Assembly: GCA_009760855.2 (NCBI GenBank)
Contig: WPIO01000584.1
Span: 1 to 22,293, forward strand
Length of the DNA: 22,293 nucleotides
Direction of reading: 5' to 3'
Origin: Cristatella mucedo
Lineage: Eukaryota; Bryozoa; Phylactolaemata; Cristatellidae
Made by a program: the position numbers and the translations under genes
Notes under the pieces: generated by a model
Database searches by the model: none
What the model saw: the letters and a program-made list of their open reading frames with translations, nothing else
Told to the model about the DNA's origin: nothing
Part shown: piece after piece, positions 1 through 11,350 of the stretch
How positions within the stretch are numbered: the stretch's first letter is position 1
Layout: the number at the start of each line of letters is the position of its first letter

Positions 1-2113
1 GAGTGCTGCACCATGTTTAAAGCATATCGAACGTAAATAACACGTTTCGCACGGGTTCGCAGCAAATCGCGGAATATGTAGAAACTTCAAATCTGCATTT
101 CGGAGCGTGCGCTGACTGGCAGCAGAGTGCTGCACCATGTTTAAAGCATTTCGCACGTAAATAACACGTTTCGCACGAGTTCGCAGCAGATCGCGCGGAA
201 TATGTAGAAACTTTAAATCTGCATTTCGGAGCGTGCGCTGACTGGCAGCAGAGTGCTGCACCATGTTTAAAGCATTTCGCACGTAAATAACACGTTTCGC
301 ACCAGTTCGCATCAGATCGCGGAATATGTAGAAACTTCAAATCTGCATTTCGGAGCGTGTGCTGACTGGCAGCAGAGTGCTGCACCATGTTTAAAGCATT
401 TCGCACGTAAATAACACGTTTCGCACGAGTTCGCATCAGATCGCGGAATATGTAGAAAACTTCAAATCTGCATTTCGGAGCGTGCGCTGACTGGCAGCAG
501 AGTGCTGCACCATGTTTAAAGCATTTCGCACGTAAATAACACGTTTCGCACAAGTTCGCATCAGATCGCGGAATATGTAGAAACTTCAAATCTGCATTTC
601 CGAGCGTGCGCTGACTGGCAGCAGAGTGCTGCACCATGTTTAAAGCATTTCGCACGTAAATAACACGTTTCGCACAAGTTCGCATCAGATCGCGGAATAT
701 GTAAAAACGTATATTCTGCATTTCGGAGCGTGCGCTGACTGGCAGCAGAGTGCTGCACCATGTTTAAAGCATTTCGCACGTAAATAACACGTTTCGCACG
801 AGTTCAGAGCAGATCGCGGAATATCTAGAAACTTCAAATCTGCATGTCGGAGCGTGCGCTGACTGGCAGCAGAGTGCTGCACCATGTTTAAAGCATTTCG
901 CACGTAAATAACACGTTTCGCACGAGTTCGCAGCAGATCGCGGAATATGTAGAAACTTTAAATCTGCATGTTCGGAGCGTGTGCTGGCTGGCAGCAGAGT
1001 GCTGCACCATGTTTAAAGCATTTCGCACGTAAATAACACGTTTCGCACGAGTTCGCAGCAGATCGCGGAATATGTAGAAACTTCAAATCTGCATTTCGGA
1101 GCGTGCCCTGACTGGCAGCAGAGTGCTGCACCATGTTTAAAGCATTTCGCACGTAAATAACACGTTTCGCACAAGTTCGCATCAGATCGCGGAATATGTA
1201 GAAACTTCAAATCTGCATTTCGGAGCGTGCGCTGACTGGCAGCAGAGTGCTGCACCATGTTTAAAGCATTTCGCACGTAAATAACACGTTTCGCACAAGT
1301 TCGCATCAGATCGCGGAATATGTAGAAACTATAAATCTGCATTTCGGAGCGTGCGCTGACTGGCAGCAGAGTGCTGCACCATGTTTAAAGCATTTCGCAC
1401 GTAAATAACACGTTTCGCACAAGTTCGCATCAGATCGCGGAATATGTATAAACTTTTATTCTGCATGTAGGAGCGTGCGGTGACTGGCAGCAGAGTGCTG
1501 CACCATGTTTAAAGCATTTCGCACGTAAATAACATGTTTTAAACGAGTTCGCAGCAGATCGCGGAATATGTAGAAACTTCAAATCTGCATGTCGGAGCGT
1601 GCGCTGACTGGCAGCAGAGTGCTGCACCATGTTTAAAGCATTTCGCACGTAAATAACACGTTTCGCACGAGTTCGCATCAGATCGCGGAATATGTAGAAA
1701 CTTTAAATCTGCATTTCGGAGCGTGCGCTGACTGGCAGCAGAGTGCTGCACCATGTTTAAAGCATTTCGCACGTAAATAACACGTTTCGCACGAGTTCGC
1801 AGCAGATCGCGGAATATGTAGAAACTTCAAATCTGCATGCCGGAGCGTGCGCTGACTGGCAGCAGAGTGCTGCACCATGTTTTAAAGCATTTCGCACGTA
1901 AATAACACGTTTCGCACAAGTTCGCATCAGATCGCGGAATATGTAGAAACTTCAAATCTGCATTTCGGAGCGTGCGCTGACTGGCAGCAGAGTGCTGCAC
2001 CATGTTTAAAGCATTTCGCACGTAAATAACACGTTTCGCACAAGTTCGCATCAGATCGCGGAATATGTAGAAACTTCAAATCTGCATTTCGGAGCGTGCG
2101 CTGACTGGCAGCA
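1..2113. repeat. Left segment of mixed monomer types
   Basis: About 17 monomers of mixed class. The first (1-124) is variant f, recognised by GCATATCGAACG and CAGCAAATCGCGG. A CGCG insertion (GATCGCGCGG) lies near 190-203. One variant a copy is near 690-720. A copy with GAGTTCAGAGCAG and AATATCTAG near 800-830 resembles variant c. A copy ending GTGTGCTGGCTGG near 970-992 resembles variant e. Near 1447-1473 one copy has unusual changes (TATAAACTTTTATTCTG and ATGTAGG). The order resembles a degraded higher-order repeat, but the full 7-monomer order is not intact. There is no gene. Confidence 0.8.
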
Positions 2114-3229
2114 GAGTGCTGCACCATGTTTAAAGCATTTCGCACGTAAATAACACGTTTCGCACAAGTTCGCATCAGATCGCGGAATATGTAAAAACGT
2201 ATATTCTGCATTTCGGAGCGTGCGCTGACTGGCAGCAGAGTGCTGCACCATGTTTAAAGCATTTCGCACGTAAATAACACGTTTCGCACAAGTTCGCATC
2301 AGATCGCGGAATATGTAAAAACGTATATTCTGCATTTCGGAGCGTGCGCTGACTGGCAGCAGAGTGCTGCACCATGTTTAAAGCATTTCGCACGTAAATA
2401 ACACGTTTCGCACGAGTTCGCAGCAGATCGCGGAATATGTAGAAACTTTAAATCTGCATCTCGGAGCGTGCCCTGACATGCAGCAGAGTGCTGCACCATG
2501 TTTAAAGCATTTCGCACGTTAATAACACGTTTGGCACGAGTTCGCAGCAGATTGCGGAATATGTAGAAACTTTAAATCTGCATGTCGGAGCGTGTGCTGG
2601 CTGGCAACAAAGTGCTGCACCATGTTTAAAGCATATCGAACGTAAATAACACGTTTCGCACGAGTTCGCAGCAAATCGCGGAATATGTAGAAACTTCAAA
2701 TCTGCATTTCGGAGCGTGTGCTGACTGGCAGCAGAGTGCTGCACCATGTTTAAAGCATTTCGCACGTAAATAACACGTTTCGCACGAGTTCGCACCAGAT
2801 CGCGGAATATGTAGAAACTTCAAATCTGCATTTCGGAGCGTGCGGTGACTGGCAGCAGAGTGCTGCACCATGTTTAAAGCATTTCGCACGTAAATAACAC
2901 GTTTCGCACAAGTTCGCATCAGATCGCGGAATATGTAAAAACGTATATTCTGCATTTCGGAGCGTGCGCTGACTGGCAGCAGAGTGCTGCACCATGTTTA
3001 AAGCATTTCGCACGTAAATAACACGTTTCGCACAAGTTCGCATCAGATCGCGGAATATGTAAAAACGTATATTCTGCATTTCGGAGCGTGCGCTGACTGA
3101 CAGCAGAGTGCTGCACCATGTTTAAAGCATTTCGCACGTAAATAACACGTTTCGCACAAGTTCGCACCAGATCGCGGAATATGTAGAAACTTTAAATCTG
3201 CATGTCGGAGCGTGCGCTGACTGGCAGCA
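2114..3229. repeat. Left HOR fragment: variants a a d e f g' a a b
   Basis: Nine consecutive 124-bp monomers carry linked diagnostic changes. a: 2114-2237 and 2238-2361. d: 2362-2485 (GCATCTCGG, GTGCCCTGACATGCAG). e: 2486-2609 (ACGTTAATAAC, TTTGGCAC, CAGATTGCGG, GGCTGGCAACA). f: 2610-2733 (GCATATCGAACG, CAGCAAATCGCGG). g-like: 2734-2857 (GCACCAG, GTGCGGTG). a: 2858-2981 and 2982-3105. b: 3106-3229 (AAGTTCGCACCAG, CTTTAAAT, GCATGTCGG). The segment holds part of the order seen at 14106-18058 but lacks variant c. The regular core begins directly after b. Confidence 0.88.
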
Positions 3230-5589
3230 GAGTGCTGCACCATGTTTAAAAAGCATTTCGCACGTAAATAACACGTTTCGCACGAGTTCGCAGCAGATCG
3301 CGGAATATGTAGAAACTTCAAATCTGCATTTCGGAGCGTGCGCTGACTGGCAGCAGAGTGCTGCACCATGTTTAAAGCATTTCGCACGTAAATAACACGT
3401 TTCGCACGAGTTCGCACCAGATCGCGGAATATGTAGACACTTTAAATCTGCATGTCGGAGCGTGCGCTGACTGGCAGCAGAGTGCTGCACCATGTTTAAA
3501 GCATTTCGCACGTAAATAACACGTTTCGCACAAGTTCGCATCAGATCGCGGAATATGTAGAAACTTCAAATCTGCATTTCGGAGCGTGCGCTGACTGGCA
3601 GCAGAGTGCTGCACCATGTTTAAAGCATTTCGCACGTAAATAACACGTTTCGCACGAGTTCGCAGCAGATCGCGGAATATGTAGAAACTTATAATCTGCA
3701 TTTCGGAGCGTGCGCTGACTGGCAGCAGAGTGCTGCACCATGTTTAAAGCATTTCGCACGTAAATAACACGTTTCGCACAAGTTCGCAGCAGATCGCGGA
3801 ATATGTAGAAACTTTAAATCTACATGTCGGAGCGTGCGCTAACTGGCAGCAGAGTGCAGCACCATGTTTTAACATTTCGCACGTAAATAACACGTTTCGC
3901 AAGAGTTCGCAGCAGATCGCGGAATATGTAGAAACTTTAAATCTGCATGTCGGAGCGTGCGCTGACTGGCAGCAGAGTGCTGCACCGTGTTTAAAGCATT
4001 TCGCACGTAAATAACACGTTTCGCACGAGTTCGCACCAGATCGCGGAATATGTAGAAACTTTAAATCTGCATGTCGGAGCGTGTGCTGACTGGCAGCAGA
4101 GTGCTGCACCATGTTTAAAGCATTTCGCACGTAAATAACACGTTTCGCACGAGTTCGCAGCAGATCGCGGAATATGTAGAAACTTTAAATCTGCATTTCG
4201 GAGCGTGCGCTGACTGGCAGCAGAGTGCTGCACCATGTTTAAAGCATTTCGCACGTAAATAACACGTTTCGCACAAGAGTTCGCAGCAGATCGCGGAATA
4301 TGTAGAAACTTCAAATCTGCATTTCGGAGCGTGCGCTGACTGGCAGCAGAGTGCTGCACCATGTTTAAAGCATTTCGCACGTAAATAACACGTTTCGCAC
4401 AAGTTCGCATCAGATCGCGGAATATGTAGAAACTTCAAATCTGCATTTCGGAGCGTGCGCTGACTGGCAGCAGAGTGCTGCACCATGTTTAAAGCATTTC
4501 GCACGTAAATAACACGTTTCGCACAAGTTCGCAGCAGATCGCGGAATATGTAGAAACTTTAAATCTGCATTTCGGAGCGTGCGCTGACTGGCAGCAGAGT
4601 GCTGCACCATGTTTAAAGCATTTCGCACGTAAATAACACGTTTCGCACGAGTTCGCAGCAGATCGCGGAATATGTAGACACTTCAAATCTGCATGTCGGA
4701 GCGTGCGCTGACTGGCAGCAGAGTGCTGCACCATGTTTTAAAGCATTTCGCACGTAAATAACACGTTTCGCACAAGTTCGCATCAGATCGCGGAATATGT
4801 AGAAACTTCAAATCTGCATTTCGGAGCGTGCGCTGACTGGCAGCAGAGTGCTGCACCATGTTTAAAGCATTTCGCACGTAAATAACACGTTTCGCACAAG
4901 TTCGCATCAGATCGCGGAATATGTAGAAACTTTAAATCTGCATTTCGGAGCGTGCGCTGACTGGCAGCAGAGTGCTGCACCATGTTTAAAGCATTTCGCA
5001 CGTAAATAACACGTTTCGCACAAGTTCGCAGCAGATCGCGGAATATGTAGAAACTTTAAATCTGCATTTCGGAGCGTGCGCTGACTGGCAGCAGAGTGCT
5101 GCACCATGTTTAAAGCATTTCGCACGTAAATAACACGTTTCGCACGAGTTCGCATCAGATCGCGGAATATGTAGAAACTTCAAATCTGCATGTCGGAGCG
5201 TGCGCTGACTGGCAGCAGAGTGCTGCACCATGTTTAAAGCATTTCGCACGTAAATAACACGTTTCGCACGAGTTCGCAGCAGATCGCGGAATATGTAGAA
5301 ACTTTAAATCTGCATTTCGGAGCGTGCGCTGACTGGCAGCAGAGTGCTGCACCATGTTTAAAGCATTTCGCACGTAAATAACACGTTTCGCACGAGTTCG
5401 CAGCAGATCGCGGAATATGTAGAAACTTTAAATCTGCATTTCGGAGCGTGCGCTGACTGGCAGCAGAGTGCTGCACCATGTTTAAAGCATTTCGCACGTA
5501 AATAACACGTTTCGCACGAGTTCGCAGCAGATCGCGGAATATGTAGAAACTTCAAATCTGCATTTCGGAGCGTGCGCTGACTGGCAGCA

Positions 5590-5713
5590 GAGTGCTGCAC
5601 CATGTTTAAAGCATTTCGCACGTAAATAACACGTTTCGCACAAGTTCGCATCAGATCGCGGAATATGTAGAAACTTCAAATCTGCATTTCGGAGCGTGCG
5701 CTGACTGGCAGCA
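5590..5713. repeat. Reference monomer, type B (124 bp)
   Basis: This is a clean example of the second major class. It reads AAGTTCGCATCAG at 53-65, where type A reads GAGTTCGCAGCAG. The two diagnostic changes are G to A at 53, which destroys a CpG, and G to T at 62. The T at 62 creates TCA on the plus strand, which is a TGA stop on the minus strand; this is why many minus-strand open frames end in type B copies. B copies often occur in runs of two or three, for example around 6350-6600, which fits local tandem duplication of B units. Confidence 0.93.
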
Positions 5714-8700
5714 GAGTGCTGCACCATGTTTAAAGCATTTCGCACGTAAATAACACGTTTCGCACAAGTTCGCAGCAGATCGCGGAATATGTAGAAACTT
5801 TAAATCTGCATTCGGAGCGTGCGCTGACTGGCAGCAGAGTGCTGCACCATGTTTAAAGCATTTCGCACGTAAATAACACGTTTCGCACGAGTTCGCAGCA
5901 GATCGCGGAATATGTAGAAACTTCAAATCTGCATTTCGGAGCGTGCGCTGACTGGCAGCAGAGTGCTGCACCATGTTTAAAGCATTTCGCACGTAAATAA
6001 CACGTTTCGCACGAGTTCGCAGCAGATCGCGGAATATGTAGAAACTTCAAATCTGCATGTCGGAGCGTGCGCTGACTGGCAGCAGAGTGCTGCACCATGT
6101 TTAAAGCATTTCGCACGTAAATAACACGTTTCGCACGAGTTCGCAGCAGATCGCGGAATATGTAGAAACTTTAAATCTGCATTTCGGAGCGTGCGCTGAC
6201 TGGCAGCAGAGTGCTGCACCATGTTTAAAGCATTTCGCACGTAAATAACACGTTTCGCACGAGTTCGCAGCAGATCGCGGAATATGTAGAAACTTCAAAT
6301 CTGCATTTCGGAGCGTGCGCTGACTGGCAGCAGAGTGCTGCACCATGTTTAAAGCATTTCGCACGTAAATAACACGTTTCGCACAAGTTCGCATCAGATC
6401 GCGGAATATGTAGAAACTTCAAATCTGCATTTCGGAGCGTGCGCTGACTGGCAGCAGAGTGCTGCACCATGTTTAAAGCATTTCGCACGTAAATAACACG
6501 TTTCGCACAAGTTCGCATCAGATCGCGGAATATGTAGAAACTTCAAATCTGCATTTCGGAGCGTGCGCTGACTGGCAGCAGAGTGCTGCACCATGTTTAA
6601 AGCATTTCGCACGTAAATAACACGTTTCGCACAAGTTCGCAGCAGATCGCGGAATATGTAGAAACTTTAAATCTGCATTTCGGAGCGTGCGCTGACTGGC
6701 AGCAGAGTGCTGCACCATGTTTAAAGCATTTCGCACGTAAATAACACGTTTCGCACGAGTTCGCAGCAGATCGCGGAATATGTAGAAACTTCAAATCTGC
6801 ATTTCGGAGCGTGCGCTGACTGGCAGCAGAGTGCTGCACCATGTTTAAAGCATTTCGCACGTAAATAACACGTTTCGCACGAGTTCGCATCAGATCGCGG
6901 AATATGTAGAAAACGTTAAATCTGCATTTCGGAGCGTGCGCTGACTGGCAGCAGAGTGCTGCACCATGTTTAAAGCATTTCGCACGTAAATAACACGTTT
7001 CGCACAAGTTCGCATCAGATCGCGGAATATGTAAAAACTTCAAATCTGCATTTCGGAGCGTGCGCTGACTGACAGCAGAGTGCTGCAACATTTTTAAAGC
7101 ATTTAGCACGTAAATAACACGTTTCGCACAAGTTCGCACCAGATCGCGGAATATGTAGAAACTTTAAATCTGCATTTCGGAGCGTGGGCTGACTGGCAGC
7201 AGAGTGCTGCACCATGTTTAAAGCATTTCGCACGTAAATAACACGTTTCGCACGAGTTCGCAGCAGATCGCGGAATATGTAGAAACTTTAAATCTGCATT
7301 TCGGAGCGTGCGCTGACTGGCAGCAGAGTGCTGCACCATGTTTAAAGCATTTCGCACGTAAATAACACGTTTCGCACGAGTTCGCAGCAGATCGCGGAAT
7401 ATGTAGAAACTTCAAATCTGCATTTCGGAGCGTGCGCTGACTGGCAGCAGAGTGCTGCACCATGTTTAAAGCATTCCGCACGTAAATAACACGTTTCGCA
7501 CGAGTTCGCAGCAGATCGCGGAATATGTAGAAACTTCAAATCTGCATTTCGGAGCGTGCGCTGACTGGCAGCAGAGTGCTGCACCATGTTTAAAGCATTT
7601 CGCACGTAAATAACACGTTTCGCACAAGTTCGCATCAGATCGCGGAATATGTAGAAACTTAAATCTGCATTTCGGAGCGTGCGCTGACTGGCAGCAGAGT
7701 GCTGCACCATGTTTAAAGCATTTCGCACGTAAATAACACGTTTCGCACAAGTTCGCATCAGATCGCGGAATATGTAAAAACTTAAATTCTGCATTTCGGA
7801 GCGTGCGCTGACTGGCAGCAGAGTGCTGCACCATGTTTAAAGCATTTCGCACGTAAATAACACGTTTTCGCACAAGTTCGCACCAGATCGCGGAATATGT
7901 AGAAACTTTAAATCTGCATGTCGGAGCGTGCGCTGACTGGCAGCAGAGTGCTGCACCATGTTTAAAGCATTTCGCACGTAAATAACACGTTTCGCACGAG
8001 TTTGCATCAGATCACGGAATATGTAGAAACTTCAAATCTGCATGTCGGAGCGTGTGCTGACTGCAGCAGAGTGCTGCACCATGTTTAAAGCATTTCGCAC
8101 GAAAATAACACGTTTCGCACGAGTTCGCAGCAGATCGCGGAATATGTAGAAACTTAAATTCTGCATTTCGGAGCGTGCGCTGACTGGCAGCAGAGTGCTG
8201 CACCATGTTTAAAGCATTTCGCACGTAAATAACACGTTTCGCACGAGTTCGCAGCAGATCGCGGAATATGTAGAAACTTCAAATCTGCATTTCGGAGCGT
8301 GCGCTGACTGGCAGCAGAGTGCTGCACCATGTTTAAAGCATTTCGCACGTAAATAACACGTTTCGCACGAGTTCAGAGCAGATCGCGGAATATTTAGAAA
8401 CTTCAAATCTGCATTTCGGAGCGTGCGCTGACTGGCAGCAGAGTGCTGCACCATGTTTAAAGCATTTCGCACGTAAATAACACGTTTCGCACAAGTTCGC
8501 ATCAGATCGCGGAATATGTAGAAACTTTAAATCTGCATTTCGGAGCGTGTGCGCTGACTGGCAGCAGAGTGCTGCACCATGTTTAAAGCATTTCGCACGT
8601 AAATAACACGTTTCGCACAAGTTCGCATCAGATCGCGGAATATGTAGAAACTTTAAATCTGCATTTCGGAGCGTGCGCTGACTGGCAGCAGAGTGCTGCA

Positions 8701-9062
8701 CCATGTTTAAAGCATTTCGCACGTAAATAACACGTTTCGCACGAGTTCGCAGCAGATCGCGGAATATGTAGAAACTTCAAATCTGCATTTCGGAGCGTGC
8801 GCTGACTGGCAGCAGAGTGCTGCACCATGTTTAAAGCATTTCGCACGTAAATAACACGTTTCGCACGAGTTCGCAGCAGATCGCGGAATATGTAGAAACT
8901 TCAAATCTGCATGTCGGAGCGTGCGCTGACTGGCAGCAGAGTGCTGCACCATGTTTAAAGCATTTCGCACGTAAATAACACGTTTCGCACGAGTTCGCAG
9001 CAGATCGCGGAATATGTAGAAACTTCAAATCTGCATTTCGGAGCGTGCGCTGACTGGCAGCA

Positions 9063-9186
9063 GAGTGCTGCACCATGTTTAAAGCATTTCGCACGTAAAT
9101 AACACGTTTCGCACGAGTTCGCAGCAGATCGCGGAATATGTAGAAACTTCAAATCTGCATTTCGGAGCGTGCGCTGACTGGCAGCA
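9063..9186. repeat. Reference monomer, type A (124 bp)
   Basis: This copy matches the majority base at every position I compared and serves as the type A reference. Within it, TTTAAA is at 16-21, GCATTTCGCACG at 22-33, TTTCGCACG again at 45-53, GAGTTCGCAGCAG at 53-65, ATCGCGG at 66-72, GATC at 65-68, GCATTTCG at 95-102 and GCGC at 109-112. Type A is defined by G at 53 and G at 62. The repeated TTTCG-containing words suggest the unit itself grew from shorter pieces. Type A is common in the core (3230-11350) and near the right end of the window. Confidence 0.95.
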
Positions 9187-9195
9187 GAGTGCTGC
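9181..9195. other. Per-monomer dyad GCAGCA-GAG-TGCTGC (reference copy)
   Basis: GCAGCAGAGTGCTGC is a perfect inverted repeat with six-base arms and a three-base centre. It spans the monomer boundary as numbered here (119-124, then 1-9) and is present in most of the 180 units. TGG to its left and CCA to its right, offset by one base, could lengthen the dyad imperfectly. Either strand could fold into a small hairpin. Some diverged units lose one arm, for example GTGCAGCACC near 3857, 12357, 12850 and 20213. It could be a protein-binding site, a hairpin former or chance; the sequence does not say which. Confidence 0.85.
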
Positions 9196-9448
9196 ACCAT
9201 GTTTAAAGCATTTCGCACGTAAATAACACGTTTCGCACAAGTTCGCATCAGATCGCGGAATATGTAGAAACTTAAATCTGCATTTCGGAGCGTGCGCTGA
9301 CTGGCAGCAGAGTGCTGCACCATGTTTAAAGCATTTCGCACGTAAATAACACGTTTCGCACAAGTTCGCATCAGATCGCGGAATATGTAAAAACTTCAAA
9401 TCTGCATTTCGGAGCGTGCGCTGACTGGCAGCAGAGTGCTGCACCATG

Positions 9449-9507
9449 TTTAAAGCATTTCGCACGTAAATAACACGTTTCGCACAAGTTCGCAGCAGAT
9501 TTTTAAA
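9449..9507. repeat. Truncated monomer: 71-bp internal deletion
   Basis: Successive TTTAAA blocks lie at 9449-9454 and 9502-9507, 53 bp apart instead of 124. The sequence runs normally to AAGTTCGCAGCAGAT at about 9500 and then jumps to TTTTAAAGCATTTC, the start of the next unit. The stretch with ATCGCGGAATATG, the variable block, the CpG-rich end and the dyad is missing. This is the clearest deletion inside the otherwise regular core. It could be real or an assembly join, and raw reads across 9490-9510 would decide. Confidence 0.9.
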
Positions 9508-11350
9508 GCATTTCGCACGTAAATAACACGTTTCGCACGAGTTCGCAGCAGATCGCGGAATATGTAGAAACTTCAAATCTGCATTTCGGAGCGTGCGCTG
9601 ACTGGCAGCAGAGTGCTGCACCATGTTTAAAGCATTTCGCACGTAAATAACACGTTTCGCACGAGTTCGGAGCAGATCGCGGAATATGTAGAAACTTCAA
9701 ATCTGCATTTCGGAGCGTGTGCTGACTGGCAGCAGAGTGCTCCACCATGTTTAAAGCATTTCGCACGTAAATAACACGTTTCGCACAAGTTCGCATCAGA
9801 TCGCGGAATATGTAAAAACTTCAAATCTGCATTTCGGAGCGTGCGCTGACTGGCAGCAGAGTGCTGCACCATGTTTAAAGCATTTCGCACGTAAATAACA
9901 CGTTTCGCACAAGTTCGCATCAGATCGCGGAATATGTAAAAACTTCAAATCTGCATTTCGGAGCGTGCGCTGACTGCAGCAGAGTGCTGCACCATGTTTA
10001 AAGCATTTCGCACGTAAATAACACGTTTCGCACGAGTTCGCAGCAGATCGCGGAATATGTAGAAACTTAAAATCTGCATGTCGGAGCGTGCGCTGACTGG
10101 CAGCAGAGTGCTGCACCATGTTTAAAGCATTTCGCACGTAAATAACACGTTTCGCACGAGTTCGCAGCAGATCGCGGAATATGTAGAAACTTCAAATCTG
10201 CATTTCGGAGCGTGTGCTGACTGGCAGCAGAGTGCTGCACCATGTTTAAAGCATTTCGCACGTAAATAACACGTTTCGCACGAGTTCGCACCAGATCGCG
10301 GAATATGTAGAAACTTCAAATCTGCATGTCGGAGCGTGCGCTGACTGGCAGCAGAGTGCTGCACCATGTTTAAAGCATTTCGCACGTAAATAACACGTTT
10401 CGCACGAGTTCGCAGCAGATCGCGGAATATGTAGAAACTTTAAATCTGCATTTCGGAGCGTGCGCTGACTGGCAGCAGAGTGCTGCACCATGTTTAAAGC
10501 ATTTCGCACGTAAATAACACGTTTCGCACGAGTTCGCAGCAGATCGCGGAATATGTAGAAACTAGAAAAATCTGCATTTCGGAGCGTGCGCTGACTGGCA
10601 GCAGAGTGCTGCACCATGTTTAAAGCATTTCGCACGTAAATAACACGTTTCGCACAAGTTCGCATCAGATCGCGGAATATGTAGAAACTTAAAATCTGCA
10701 TTTCGGAGCGTGCGCTGACTGGCAGCAGAGTGCTGCACCATGTTTAAAGCATTTCGCACGTAAATAACACGTGTCGCACAAGTTCGCATCAGATCGCGGA
10801 ATATGTAGAAACTTCAAATCTGCATTTCGGAGCGTGCGCTGACTGGCAGCAGAGTGCTGCACCATGTTTAAAGCATTTCGCACGTAAATAACACGTTTCG
10901 CACGAGTTCGCAGCAGATCGCGGAATATGTAGAAACTTTAAATCTGCATGTCGGAGCGTGTGCTGACTGGCAGCAGAGTGCTGCTGCACCATGTTTTAAG
11001 CATTTCGCACGTAAATAACACGTTTCGCACGAGTTCGCAGCAGATCGCGGAATATGTAGAAACTTTAAATCTGCATTTCGGAGCGTGGACTGACTGGCAG
11101 CAGAGTGCTGCACCATGTTTAAAGCATTTCGCACGTAAATAACACGTTTCGCACGAGTTCGCAGCAAATCGCGGAATATGTAGAAACTTCAAATCTGCAT
11201 TTCGGAGCGTGCGCTGACTGGCAGCAGAGTGCTGCACCATGTTTAAAGCATTTCGCACGTAAATAACACGTTTCGCACGAGTTCGCAGCAGATCGCGGAA
11301 TATGTAAAAACTTCAAATCTGCATTTCGGAGCGTGCGCTGACTGGCAGCA

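Larger units (their letters stand above)
3230..11350. repeat. Homogeneous core of A, B and A/B monomers
   Basis: About 65 monomers, nearly all type A, type B or the recombinant reading AAGTTCGCAGCAG (B at 53, A at 62). Secondary variation is mostly CTTCAAAT versus CTTTAAAT and GCATTTCGG versus GCATGTCGG. Variants a, c, d, e and f of the outer zones are absent here, apart from one c-like copy near 8370-8396 (GAGTTCAGAGCAG, ATATTTAG). Indels are scarce. Exceptions are AAAAGC at 3247-3252, a short monomer near 3857-3880 with GTGCAGCACC, a two-base insertion near 4275, a GTGTGCGCTG insertion near 8547, and the 53-bp spacing at 9449-9507. A homogenised core between more diverged segments is the usual result of recurrent unequal exchange. 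Confidence 0.87.

Noticed and set aside
17-721. The longest open frame, 234 codons on the minus strand
   Set aside because: Its length comes from small indels in several adjacent units that move the frame past the usual stops. The translation is the same repeat peptide read in successive phases, with no domain and no unique part.
9117-9134. A true CENP-B box in each monomer
   Set aside because: TTCG and the central A are present, but the last block is one base too far and reads CGCG instead of CGGG. I list it only as a weak resemblance.
9181-9195. GCAGCAGAGTGCTGC hairpin read as a transcription terminator
   Set aside because: No T-run follows, it recurs in every unit, and no gene lies upstream.
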